A DNA stretch of 32,770 nt, from the NCBI GenBank assembly GCA_024639975.1, contig JAHEFX010000014.1, positions 1-32,770 of the forward strand, read 5' to 3'. Below, in pieces: positions 1 through 7,200 of this stretch (positions within the stretch are counted from its first letter, which is position 1; every line of letters begins with the position of its first letter). This DNA comes from a bacterium. GTDB lineage: Bacteria > Actinomycetota > Acidimicrobiia > Spongiisociales > JAENVV01. Position numbers and translations under genes: made by a program. The notes under the pieces were generated by a model. That model saw only the letters and a program-made list of their open reading frames with translations. It was not told the DNA's origin and did not search any database.

Positions 1-41
1 GGGGACTCGGATAGCAGATCCCAGCTGGCGCTTGAAGAAGG

Positions 42-46
42 GGAGG
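42..46 (+). promoter_or_regulatory. Shine-Dalgarno site deciding a CTG start
   Basis: GGAGG within a purine-rich run (36-47) sits 7 bases before CTG at 54. It supports that rare start for the secreted protein, because no ATG, GTG or TTG start in this frame would keep the signal peptide. Confidence 0.6.
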
Positions 47-53
47 GTGGGAT

Positions 54-914
54 CTGGCTACTCGCATCCTGGCGATAGCCCTCGTCCTCTTGGCGATCAT
101 GCCGTCTCGTGCTGCGGCGCAGGCGCCTGGGCACTGCGACCTATTCCCAGATGCCGTCGGATGTTCTGGCGGCGGCTCTGGCGGCGGTTCTGGATCTACC
201 ACCACGACCACGTCGCCGCTGTCGTATCACTGGGGTGGGTGGCAGGCGTCAGGGTCCTGCACCGATGGCGATCCCCGCTCCCTTCGGTACCTCCTTTGGT
301 CCGACGGAACCTACGTCCGACCCTGGGAGCTCCCGGACCCGCCGACAGGTGCGATCCTCGGGACTGATCGGGTGTACCAGCTCGTCTGCTCCGACCTGCC
401 GGAACCCAGCGTCTGGGATGAGCTTGCCTCCGCCATCGAGGCGCTCCCCCCGCCGGTCTGGGAGGCCTCGCCGCCCGAACCCGGGATCACCGGCCTCGAG
501 ACGTGGCTCTGGCACTCCGGGAACACCGACGCCGGACCGATCTCCGTCTCCTACACCGATGGCGTGACCGGGCGTTCCTTCACCCTCGAGGGCCGAGCCT
601 GGGTCGGGACCATCACCTGGGAGACCGGAGACGGCGAAACCGTTCGAGTCGATGCGCTCAGTCACGCATCAGGGCTCACCATTGGAGGGACCGAAGAGCA
701 GCCAGCAGCCACACACACCTACGAGACCTCATCGGCCGAGGCTGGAGAATCCGCCGGATACACCGTCGCCCTCGATCTCACGTGGGTCGGAGAATGGCGG
801 TGGCGGGAAGGATCGGGTCCATGGACTGCCTATCAACCGATGCTCTCCACCGCCACGGCATCGAACACTGGTCAGTACGAAGTCGTGCAGATTGTGTCAG
901 ACCTCCAGCCCTGA
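54..914 (+). CDS. Secreted protein of unknown function, probable CTG start
   Basis: The reading frame is open from a stop at 33-35. The first 24 residues from CTG-54 form a good Sec signal peptide: Arg at residue 4, a hydrophobic core of Leu/Ile/Ala/Val, then a small-residue cleavage region ending AAAQA. No ATG, GTG or TTG precedes this hydrophobic core in frame; the nearest, TTG at 90, would remove most of the signal. A GGAGG at 42-46 lies 7 bases before CTG-54, which decides the start. The mature protein (total 286 aa) begins with a Cys-containing segment, then a Gly/Ser and poly-Thr linker, then a domain rich in Trp and Gly with PKD/Ig-like beta character (GLETWLW motif near the middle). 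I do not recognise a named family. Acting outside the cell is inferred from the signal peptide. It is the first gene in the window, so its operon is unknown. Confidence 0.7.
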   Translation: MATRILAIALVLLAIMPSRAAAQAPGHCDLFPDAVGCSGGGSGGGSGSTTTTTSPLSYHWGGWQASGSCTDGDPRSLRYLLWSDGTYVRPWELPDPPTGAILGTDRVYQLVCSDLPEPSVWDELASAIEALPPPVWEASPPEPGITGLETWLWHSGNTDAGPISVSYTDGVTGRSFTLEGRAWVGTITWETGDGETVRVDALSHASGLTIGGTEEQPAATHTYETSSAEAGESAGYTVALDLTWVGEWRWREGSGPWTAYQPMLSTATASNTGQYEVVQIVSDLQP

Positions 915-916
915 AC

Positions 917-995
917 CGAGGGCTGCGACCTACCGCTGCGGTGGGTACTGGCCCACAGAACGCCTGAACGCGGTAGGCAGGAACCCTGGGTTCGG
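917..995. repeat. Intergenic repeat, copy A, with hairpin and GAACCCTGGGTTC palindrome
   Basis: This segment matches 9420-9498 without gaps at 57 of 79 positions by hand count. It has two parts. The first is a hairpin (ACCTACC at 928-934 pairing GGTGGGT at 940-946, with an outer GGGC/GCCC at 920-923/951-954). The second is the near-palindrome GAACCCTGGGTTC at 981-993. It fills the gap between two converging genes and ends one base before the stop codon of the patatin gene on the minus strand. It may act as a bidirectional terminator. Confidence 0.75.
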
Positions 996-996
996 G

Positions 997-1815
997 TCAG
1001 ACGGACTTGAGGTAGTCGAGGGTGGCGACACGGGCAGATTCGATGCGGCGCTTCACCGCAGACGTGTCGGCGAACCTGAGCTTCGCCGGGTCGTTGAACT
1101 TGCCCTGGCCCTCCTCGCCGGTGGGAAGGACATGGGCCGCCACGCCCTCCGGAATGGCGGCAATCTCGCCCAGGAAGCGGTGGCGGCGACTGACCTCGAA
1201 CGTCACCATCGCCAGGTCCCACGGGGTGGTCGGGGCCTCGAGCGGCTCGCTCACATGCCCCACCTGCAGGATCCACAGCTCGTCGGCACCCATCTCGATC
1301 GCTCGCTCCACCGGGATCGAGTTGACGATGCCGCCGTCCAGATAGTGGAGGCCGTCGATACGTCGCGGCGAGAACACGCCCGGAAGGGCCGCCGACGCCA
1401 TGATCGGGTCCAGGAGGGGACCCGTCGAGAACCAGGTCTCGGTCGCCGTCTCGATGCAGGCGGCCACGCACTCGAACGGAATCGCCAGGTCCTCGAAGCT
1501 CTCCACGCCGACCGCCGAACGGACGAATCGCTCGGCAGGCTTGGCGGAGACGATGTGGGTTCGGGTCCGAAGCGCCGTCTGGACCGTCTGCCAGATCGAC
1601 ATCTCGAGCGGGTTGTCGGTCTCGTCGAGCCACAGGTCGGCCAAGGCGTGGGCTCCGGCGAGTGTCGGATCCGCCGCGATGGCGGCGCCGTTGATCGCCC
1701 CGATGGAGGTACCGACGACGATGTCGGGCTCGATTCCCTGCTCGAACAGCGCCTCGAGCATCCCCACCTCGTAGGCACCACGGTTACCACCGCCCCCGAG
1801 CACGAACGCACGCAT
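997..1815 (-). CDS. Patatin-like phospholipase family protein
   Basis: A 272-aa serine lipase of the patatin/RssA type, which hydrolyses acyl esters with a Ser-Asp dyad. The N-terminus carries the Gly-rich oxyanion-hole motif GGGGNRG (residues 7-13). The nucleophile elbow GTSIG has Ser37, and the DGG motif has Asp160. There is no signal peptide or membrane segment, so it should be cytoplasmic. Length is typical of short bacterial patatins such as RssA. ATG at 1815 is preceded by a -10-like TAGGCT 6 bases upstream, so the transcript is probably leaderless. It is divergent from a PlsC-like acyltransferase through a shared palindrome, suggesting linked control of lipid breakdown and acylation. 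Substrate unknown. Confidence 0.9.
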   Translation of the reverse strand: MRAFVLGGGGNRGAYEVGMLEALFEQGIEPDIVVGTSIGAINGAAIAADPTLAGAHALADLWLDETDNPLEMSIWQTVQTALRTRTHIVSAKPAERFVRSAVGVESFEDLAIPFECVAACIETATETWFSTGPLLDPIMASAALPGVFSPRRIDGLHYLDGGIVNSIPVERAIEMGADELWILQVGHVSEPLEAPTTPWDLAMVTFEVSRRHRFLGEIAAIPEGVAAHVLPTGEEGQGKFNDPAKLRFADTSAVKRRIESARVATLDYLKSV

Positions 1816-1816
1816 A

Positions 1817-1850
1817 CCCGCAGCCTACGGGCGCTTCCGTAGGCTGCGGG
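1817..1850. promoter_or_regulatory. Perfect 14-bp inverted repeat carrying two divergent -10 boxes
   Basis: CCCGCAGCCTACGG (1817-1830), a 6-base spacer GCGCTT, and its exact complement (1837-1850) fill the 37-bp gap between the patatin gene and the acyltransferase gene. Each arm contains TAGGCT facing outward: minus strand 1827-1822, 6 bases from ATG, and plus strand 1840-1845, 7 bases from GTG. Both genes would be leaderless. Upstream promoter contacts of each must overlap the other gene's promoter. Confidence 0.7.
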
Positions 1851-1852
1851 AC

Positions 1853-2860
1853 GTGCCGTTGCCACCGAAGCTCGTCCGCCGCCTCACGACCATCCCGCTC
1901 TTCGTGTTCGTCGCTCTCACCGCGATGCTGATCGCGCCCTTCGTCGTCGTGGCGGCCGCCGCCTACGACACCCTGGCCCGCAACGGCTACCGCTTCACCC
2001 GCATCTCGGCCCTGGCGTTCATCTGGTGCTTCTTCGAGGTGATCGGCATCTTCGCCCTCTTCCTGCTCTGGCTCGTCGGCGGATTCAGTCTCCTGTTCCG
2101 GTTGCCATTCTTCCTCGATGTCCACTACGAGATGCTCGGAATCTGGATGGGCATCGCCGTATGGACCCTCCGCACGATCCTCGGGCTCGAGATCGAGATC
2201 GAGAACGAGCTGGGCCAGCGATCAGGGCGCCTCCTGCTCTTCGCCCGCCACGCCGGCCCCGCCGACTCGCTCCTTCTGGTCAATGGCCTGCTCCGCCAGT
2301 CCCGCCAACCCCGGATCGTGGCCAAGGCGGCCCTGCAGTGGGATCCGTTCATCGACGTTGCGGCGAACCGGGTCCCATTCCACTTCGTCGATCCGAAGCC
2401 GAAGGACCGCGACGCCGAGCTCAAGGCCATCGCCGGCGTCGCCGGCGGCATGGGGCCCCGAGGTGCGTTCCTGCTCTTCCCGGAGGGCGGCAACTTCACC
2501 ACCGGCCGGCGCGACAAGGCGATCGGATCGCTCGAGCGCAAAGGCCTCGACGTCTACGCCGAAGCGGCCAAGGACATGCCCTACCTGCTTCCGCCCCGGC
2601 CCAACGGAGCCTTGACGGCGCTGGCTGCCGCGCCCGACGCCCATGTGGTCTTCCTCGGCCACACCGGACTCGAGGACATCCAGGGAGGACTCGACGCCGT
2701 CCGAGCCGTGCCGTTCCAGAACAAGGTCTGGGTTCGGATCTGGGACGCCCCACCCGAGGAGATCCCTCCAGCCGACGATCGGGAGGCCCAGATCGAGTGG
2801 CTCTTCCGCTGGTGGGCGACGGTCGACCGGTGGATAGCCACCCACCGAGACCCGGCATAG
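1853..2860 (+). CDS. PlsC-type lysophospholipid acyltransferase family protein
   Basis: A 335-aa membrane-anchored acyltransferase of the 1-acyl-glycerol-3-phosphate acyltransferase superfamily. Three hydrophobic segments (about residues 14-38, 51-82 and 94-110) precede the catalytic domain. The HX4D motif is HAGPAD (His133, Asp138), and the second conserved block FPEG is at 209-212, followed by GNFTTGRR. The likely role is transfer of an acyl chain from acyl-ACP or acyl-CoA to a lysophospholipid or another lipid at the inner membrane; the acceptor cannot be told. It is longer than minimal PlsC (about 240 aa) because of the N-terminal membrane part and a C-terminal extension. GTG-1853 follows TAGGCT by 7 bases. 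Its TAG stop (2858-2860) is also the beginning of the next gene's -10 box. Confidence 0.85.
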   Translation: MPLPPKLVRRLTTIPLFVFVALTAMLIAPFVVVAAAAYDTLARNGYRFTRISALAFIWCFFEVIGIFALFLLWLVGGFSLLFRLPFFLDVHYEMLGIWMGIAVWTLRTILGLEIEIENELGQRSGRLLLFARHAGPADSLLLVNGLLRQSRQPRIVAKAALQWDPFIDVAANRVPFHFVDPKPKDRDAELKAIAGVAGGMGPRGAFLLFPEGGNFTTGRRDKAIGSLERKGLDVYAEAAKDMPYLLPPRPNGALTALAAAPDAHVVFLGHTGLEDIQGGLDAVRAVPFQNKVWVRIWDAPPEEIPPADDREAQIEWLFRWWATVDRWIATHRDPA

Positions 2861-2863
2861 GCT
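2858..2863 (+). promoter_or_regulatory. -10 box TAGGCT overlapping a stop codon
   Basis: TAGGCT lies 6 bases before ATG-2870, and its TAG is the stop codon of the upstream acyltransferase gene. It predicts a leaderless transcript for the next gene. No clear -35 hexamer is visible. Confidence 0.5.
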
Positions 2864-2869
2864 CGACCC

Positions 2870-3493
2870 ATGGACATCGCCGTCAGCCTCGTCGAGGCCT
2901 ACCTCCGTGCAGCGGGCTACCTGACCCTCTCAGAGGTCGCCGTGTTCCGGATCGGTGCCGATGGGCGGTCGGAGAACGTCACGGACATCGACGTGGTCGG
3001 CCTCCGGCTTCCGGGGGATGTGGCCGAACCCGGACCCGAAGACGCCCATCCGGAGCTCGCCCTGTTGCGAGACCCGGTGCTCCAGATCGAGGACTGCATC
3101 GACATCATCATCGGTGAGGTCAAGCAGGGAGAGGCCCGGTTCAACAAGGCCATCCACTCGAGGGAGGCACTCCACTCGGTCCTGCACCGGGTTCGCTGGC
3201 TCTTCCCACCCGGTGGCGTCGACGAGACGCTCGAGGTCCTGAGCCGGGGTCGGACCCACACCATGAAGACTTGGGGGGATATGGACCTACGGGTCCGTCT
3301 CGTCGCCTTCGGCCAGTCGGACCGCAACGACGAGAACTTCATCGGCCACTCCCACATCCTCAAGGTCTCCACCGAGTACATCGAGCGGAACCTCGATGTC
3401 ATGCGGGGGGCGAAACCGTCCTCACCGGCGGCGCAGTTCCTCGTGTTGCTGGCCAAGACCGGCCATCACATCGGGAAGGACCTGGGTCCCTAG
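2870..3493 (+). CDS. Uncharacterised protein with possible PD-(D/E)xK nuclease signature
   Basis: A 207-aa soluble protein I cannot assign to a named family. The N-terminal half has the order expected of the PD-(D/E)xK nuclease fold: a helix with Glu22, a strand with TDIDVVGL (Asp41), then about 40 residues later a strand reading IIIGEVKQG (Glu83, Lys85). Glu, Asp and ExK are the catalytic pattern of Holliday resolvase-like and restriction-like enzymes. A nuclease role is inference only; some members of this fold are inactive or bind without cutting. The C-terminal half has no recognised motif. There is no signal peptide. The gene is probably transcribed from its own -10 box. Its TAG stop shares a CTAG with the stop of the convergent BtpA-like gene. 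Confidence 0.75.
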   Translation: MDIAVSLVEAYLRAAGYLTLSEVAVFRIGADGRSENVTDIDVVGLRLPGDVAEPGPEDAHPELALLRDPVLQIEDCIDIIIGEVKQGEARFNKAIHSREALHSVLHRVRWLFPPGGVDETLEVLSRGRTHTMKTWGDMDLRVRLVAFGQSDRNDENFIGHSHILKVSTEYIERNLDVMRGAKPSSPAAQFLVLLAKTGHHIGKDLGP

Positions 3494-4263
3494 ATCGAGG
3501 CCCGGACGACGGCTGCGGCCCGTTCCGGGTCGACCGGGTTCGTCGTGACCCCACCGGCCTTCGTCGACGTACCGACGATCGCTGCGTCGGCCACCTCCAG
3601 CAGGTCGGCAATCGTGTCAGGCGTCGCGCCCGATCCAATCACGACCGGCATGCCGGACGCGTGCTTCCTCACCACTCGTGCATCGGAGAGGTCCACCGCT
3701 TCGCCGGTGCCGGTGCCCGAGACGACGATGGCGTCTGCGCCGGAACGCTCGCCCATGTCCCGGACCGCTTGGACGAGCGTGAGCCCGGCCGGCGGGACGG
3801 CGTGTTTCACGAAGACATCGGCGAGGACGAGCCCATCCCAACCGAGCGCAGTCCGCTTGCGGGCCACCTCGGCGCCCCGCCCCTGGATGATCCCTTGATC
3901 GGTGTACATCGTCCCCGAGAGGACGTTGACCCGGATCATGGAAGCGCCGGTCGCGGCGGCAACGGATAGGGCGCCGAGGGCGTCGTTGCGAAGGACGTTC
4001 ACACCGATCGGCACGTCGACGGCGTCCGCCACCGATCCGACAGCACGCGTCATGGCCGTCAGCGTCTCGGACGGCACCTCGTCGGCGAAGAACGGAGCAT
4101 CGCCGAAGTTCTCGACCATGACCCCGCCGAAGCCGGCGTCCACCAAAGCCTTGGCGTCGGACACGGCTGCGTCGACCATCGCGTCGATGGAGCCGGCGAA
4201 CCCCGGTGCTCCCGGCAATGGCCCGAGGTGGACCATCCCGATGAGCTGGGGGAGGGATGCCAC
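3490..4263 (-). CDS. BtpA/SgcQ family TIM-barrel protein
   Basis: A 257-aa protein with the family opening GMVHLGPLPG at about residues 9-18 and the barrel motifs AGFGGVMVENFGDAPF, IGVNVLRNDA and VVSGTGTG. BtpA was named for a role in photosystem I stability in cyanobacteria, and SgcQ is a sugar-operon relative; in non-photosynthetic bacteria the reaction is unknown. The phosphate-binding-like end (VIGSGATPDTI, AIVGTSTK) suggests a phosphorylated ligand, which is inference. GTG-4263 begins one base after the stop of the upstream DinB-like gene, so the two are surely co-transcribed. No photosynthesis genes are nearby. Confidence 0.87.
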   Translation of the reverse strand: MASLPQLIGMVHLGPLPGAPGFAGSIDAMVDAAVSDAKALVDAGFGGVMVENFGDAPFFADEVPSETLTAMTRAVGSVADAVDVPIGVNVLRNDALGALSVAAATGASMIRVNVLSGTMYTDQGIIQGRGAEVARKRTALGWDGLVLADVFVKHAVPPAGLTLVQAVRDMGERSGADAIVVSGTGTGEAVDLSDARVVRKHASGMPVVIGSGATPDTIADLLEVADAAIVGTSTKAGGVTTNPVDPERAAAVVRASI

Positions 4264-4264
4264 G

Positions 4265-5026
4265 TCAATCGGTGACGTAGGCGGTCAGGAGCTTCAGGGC
4301 CTTCTCGGCGGCTTCGCCCTCGGCGACGACGCCCTCGGCCTTGGCCTCCTTCAACGTCGAGCGCTGCACCACGTAGCGGGCCATCGGCATGGCCGGACCC
4401 TTGATGCGGGGGGCGTCGACAGGGCCGAACGACCACTTGGCGTAGTTCGGGCCCATCGCCTCGATGCGCACGGGCTCGAAGGACTCACCGGCTTGCTTGA
4501 ACGCGACCGGGAGGACGCGGGAGGAGAGGAAGATGATGTGCTTGAGGCGCTCCGTTTCGGGGAGCATGTCCTCTTCGTCGTTGTTGCCCCAGATGTCCCA
4601 CACGTCGAGACCGTGAGCCCACGTCTCCATGATGCGGTAGGTGGCAAGGGTGCGGGCGGAGCAGTCGCCGCCGACCCACTCGACACGGTCGTCGGCCTCG
4701 AGGGACCAGAGGGCGTCCATGGCCCGGGCCCGGGAGAGCCGCCACCACTCGATGACGTCCTGGGGACGCATCGGCTTGCCCTTGTCCAGACCGGACTTCA
4801 CGAAGGCCTCGAATCCGCCGGCTTCGGCGACGAGCTCATCGGGGACGAGCTCCTCCTCGATGGCATTGGCCGTGAGGTCCTCGAACTGGGCGAGGTGGGC
4901 GACCAGGTTCTTGATGCTCCAGCCCTTGGCCTTGGTGGGCTTGCCCCACTCTCGAGGATTGATCTTCTGGAGGAACTGGTCGAGCGTCTGTTGCTCCTTG
5001 ACCAGGTCGGTCAGTATCTCTCGCAC
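4265..5026 (-). CDS. DinB/MDMPI-like metal-binding protein (TIGR03084-like)
   Basis: A 253-aa protein of the mycothiol-dependent maleylpyruvate isomerase-like (DinB) superfamily. The N-terminal four-helix bundle has the expected three metal ligands: His44 (VAHLAQFE), Glu134 and His138 (METWAHGLDVWD). A C-terminal domain follows from about residue 165. The resemblance is to the TIGR03084 subgroup of actinobacteria. Members often use mycothiol as a thiol cofactor, but the substrate here is unknown. GTG-5026 is chosen because TAGAAT lies 7 bases before it on the minus strand, giving a leaderless start. It leads a two-gene unit with the BtpA-family gene. Confidence 0.85.
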   Translation of the reverse strand: MREILTDLVKEQQTLDQFLQKINPREWGKPTKAKGWSIKNLVAHLAQFEDLTANAIEEELVPDELVAEAGGFEAFVKSGLDKGKPMRPQDVIEWWRLSRARAMDALWSLEADDRVEWVGGDCSARTLATYRIMETWAHGLDVWDIWGNNDEEDMLPETERLKHIIFLSSRVLPVAFKQAGESFEPVRIEAMGPNYAKWSFGPVDAPRIKGPAMPMARYVVQRSTLKEAKAEGVVAEGEAAEKALKLLTAYVTD

Positions 5027-5033
5027 CGGCGGA

Positions 5034-5039
5034 ATTCTA
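5034..5039 (-). promoter_or_regulatory. -10 box TAGAAT for the DinB-like/BtpA unit
   Basis: Read on the minus strand, TAGAAT ends 7 bases before GTG-5026. There is no Shine-Dalgarno site between, so a leaderless transcript is predicted. Confidence 0.5.
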
Positions 5040-5071
5040 CTGCCGGTTTGCTGCTACCCACACCCGGTTCG

Positions 5072-6151
5072 CTACCAATCGCGATCGGCCTGGGCGGCGG
5101 TGAACGCGTCGCCGGGCAGACCGGTCCGGGCTTCGGCGAATCCGTTGAGTCGATCGATGAGCAATCGGAGTCGGCTGAAGTGGCGCCGGTCGAACGAGAA
5201 GGAAAGCCGCGGGAGGTCCACGACGTCGCCGTCGGCGACTTCCGGGGGCGTCGCCTCGATGCTCGAAATCACCCCTTCCGAGAGCAGGTCTCCGAACTCG
5301 TCGTTCAGCGCTGCCAACTGCGGTTCCGTGGGCGCTTGGCGGATTCGCAGGATGAGCCGTCCGTTGACGTACCGCTGCGAGTGGTAGTTGGCGTAGAACC
5401 CGCAGATCTCCGAGATCGCCTCGTCCAGGTCGTTCGTCACCACGTACAGCGAGCGGTCCTCGGATGAGATGAGTCCCTCACCGACGAGGTCGTCGGCGAA
5501 CGCCGCCCACTTGGTCCAGTAGTCGGTCCCTTCGGCTTCCACCAGGACGATGGGGTGCAGGTCCGACTTCCCCGTTTGCATCAGGGTGAGCAGTTCGTAG
5601 GTCTCGTCCATCGTCCCGAAGCCGCCGGGGAACAGTGCGAAGCCGTGGGCCTCCTTGACGAAGCCGAGCTTGCGGGTGAAGAAGTACTTGAAGTTGATCG
5701 TCTTCGCCGGGTCGAGGTACTCGTTGGCCGAGTCCTCGAACGGCAGGCGGATGTTCACGCCATAGGAGTGGTCCCGGCCGGCCCCCTCGTTCGCCGCCCG
5801 CATGATCCCGGGGCCGGCTCCGGTGATGATGCCCCAGCCGATCTCGGCCATCCGGCGGCCGAACTCCTTCGCCAGGACGTAGTTGGGATCATCGGACGGT
5901 GTCCGTGCCGACCCGAAGACCGTCACCTTCGGTTCGGTCTGGTGCTGGGCGAACACGAGCGATGAGTACCGCATCTCCTTCAGAGCGGTGTTGATCAGCT
6001 TGAGGTCACCTCTCGCGGGTTCATCACGCTGGAGCTTGACGGCCGTGGTCACGAGCTCGCGAATGAGGTCGTCGTTGGCACCGTCTCCGGCAGCTGCCAC
6101 CAGGTCGGCGATGGAGTCGTCGATGTCGGGGCGACGCGTCGAGTAGGTCAT
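5072..6151 (-). CDS. LOG-family (TIGR00730-like) Rossmann-fold protein, long form
   Basis: A 359-aa protein containing the LOG/'lysine decarboxylase' fold. Seen: a first strand KVTVFGSARTP (75-85), the phosphate loop GAGPGIM (111-117) and the signature PGGFGTMDE (175-183). LOG enzymes release free nucleobase cytokinins by cleaving ribose 5-phosphate from N6-substituted AMP; many bacterial relatives act as AMP/nucleotide hydrolases. This protein is much longer than classical LOG (about 190-220 aa), with about 70 extra residues in front and an extension of roughly 100 behind, so the exact substrate is unsure. I chose ATG-6151 (MTYSTRR) over a longer frame to 6286, because the longer form would run into the end of the upstream AAA gene and lacks coding character. 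A -10-like sequence sits just upstream. Confidence 0.88.
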   Translation of the reverse strand: MTYSTRRPDIDDSIADLVAAAGDGANDDLIRELVTTAVKLQRDEPARGDLKLINTALKEMRYSSLVFAQHQTEPKVTVFGSARTPSDDPNYVLAKEFGRRMAEIGWGIITGAGPGIMRAANEGAGRDHSYGVNIRLPFEDSANEYLDPAKTINFKYFFTRKLGFVKEAHGFALFPGGFGTMDETYELLTLMQTGKSDLHPIVLVEAEGTDYWTKWAAFADDLVGEGLISSEDRSLYVVTNDLDEAISEICGFYANYHSQRYVNGRLILRIRQAPTEPQLAALNDEFGDLLSEGVISSIEATPPEVADGDVVDLPRLSFSFDRRHFSRLRLLIDRLNGFAEARTGLPGDAFTAAQADRDW

Positions 6152-6160
6152 CGGGAAGCC

Positions 6161-6168
6161 AGCGTATA
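6161..6168 (-). promoter_or_regulatory. -10-like TATACGCT before the LOG-family gene
   Basis: On the minus strand, TATACGCT occupies 6168-6161. It offers TATACG or TACGCT as -10, 11 or 9 bases from ATG-6151, in the 55-bp gap after the AAA gene. The spacing fits a leaderless or very short leader. Confidence 0.4.
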
Positions 6169-6206
6169 GGTGGGTGCGCTTTGACCGAAGGGGGTCGGCC
6201 CGCTCG

Positions 6207-7199
6207 TCAGCCCCACGGGGCCGAGTCGGGTCCCTTGCGGACGACGGCATTCCACACCGTCTCGTAGTGGTCCCGGTCGTAGGCATCGACGTGGGGGAGC
6301 ACCATCGACTCCCACGCCCGCCGCAGCGGGTCGTCCGCCGTCTCGTGCAGGCGGAGACCGACCGGCAGGCGGTCGAGCGTCGCTCGGAGACTCATCGGGG
6401 TCTCCACCGACGTGCCGGAGTCCGTCGAGCCGAATGACTCGTTCACCTCGGTCGCCAACCGGACGATGGCCTCGATGTACGGCTCGGCGAGGTCGACATA
6501 GCGACGCTGGAGCATCGACGAGAGCTCGTCCTCGCTCGGGAAGTCCTTCTCCCAGATGACCCAGCGGTCGGCGAACGCCTTGTTGAGCGTCTGGGTGCCT
6601 GCGTAGTCGCGCAGGTCGGTGGGGTTCATGGTGCCGAAGACCCGCACGTCGTCGCGCAGTCGGACGGTCTCCCCGTTGGGGAGGTCGAGGGCATGGTGGC
6701 GGTCGAGCAGTCCGTGGAGTGCGAAGAGCGTCTCGGCACCGGCGGCGTTCAGCTCGGAGAGGTTGAGGATCGCCGGGCCGCGCAGGGCGCGAGTGATGTC
6801 GCCGTCCTCCCAGCGGCTCTCCGTGCCGCCCTTGCCGTCACCGTGCAGCTTCGTCGAGCCGATCAGGGTGATGTCCCGCACCTCGCCGGTGAGTGGGATG
6901 CGGAAGTAGGGGAGGTGGAGGAGCGCGGCGAACTGTTCGATGTCGTGGTCCTTGCCGGTCCCCATGTGACCGCGGACGGCGATGTGCTGGGGGGCGAGCC
7001 CGGAGCCGCCGTCGCGGCGCACCTTCTCGAGTGCCGCAAATCGATAGAGCATGCCGATGTCGACGTACCACGGGTCCGGTTCGGGGATCTTCGCCGCTCG
7101 GGACTCGAAGTCGGGCAGGTCGGTCGGGAGATCGAACGCGTCCAGTTCGATCGTTGGCCCCTCGCCGGTCGGGTCGGGGAAGCTCACGGTCTCGGCCAT
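6207..7199 (-). CDS. CobS-like MoxR-class AAA protein with altered Walker A and B
   Basis: A 330-aa AAA+ protein most like CobS/NorQ in layout. The P-loop reads GHMGTGKD (77-84) followed by HDIEQF, matching CobS GTGKSTHIEQ except that the Ser/Thr after Lys83 is Asp84. Walker B reads AILNLSELN (143-151): Ser148 replaces the Asp of the usual DE, while Glu149 is kept. Sensor 1 (FGTMNP, Asn192), a possible Arg finger (Arg212) and a C-terminal helical part with SLRA are present. I checked both altered motifs on the DNA. Mg-ATP handling should therefore be weakened or different. It starts one base after the stop of the HExxH-VWA gene, so the two are a unit. In relatives such pairs remodel metalloproteins or insert metals (known of CobS/T and NorQ/D); the target here is unknown. 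Confidence 0.87.
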   Translation of the reverse strand: MAETVSFPDPTGEGPTIELDAFDLPTDLPDFESRAAKIPEPDPWYVDIGMLYRFAALEKVRRDGGSGLAPQHIAVRGHMGTGKDHDIEQFAALLHLPYFRIPLTGEVRDITLIGSTKLHGDGKGGTESRWEDGDITRALRGPAILNLSELNAAGAETLFALHGLLDRHHALDLPNGETVRLRDDVRVFGTMNPTDLRDYAGTQTLNKAFADRWVIWEKDFPSEDELSSMLQRRYVDLAEPYIEAIVRLATEVNESFGSTDSGTSVETPMSLRATLDRLPVGLRLHETADDPLRRAWESMVLPHVDAYDRDHYETVWNAVVRKGPDSAPWG

Positions 7200-7200
7200 G

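Noticed and set aside
1-78. Possible 3' end of an upstream gene
   Set aside because: Two frames reach stops here (12-14 and 76-78), but there is too little sequence to tell which, if any, is coding.
652-1842. Long plus-strand frame of 396 codons across the patatin gene
   Set aside because: It is antisense to a gene with clear Ser-Asp dyad motifs, its product is Arg/Gly-rich without domains, and such frames are expected at high GC.
3902-5467. Plus-strand frame of 521 codons opposite the BtpA-like and DinB-like genes
   Set aside because: It runs through three real minus-strand genes and their gaps; no motif or start signal.
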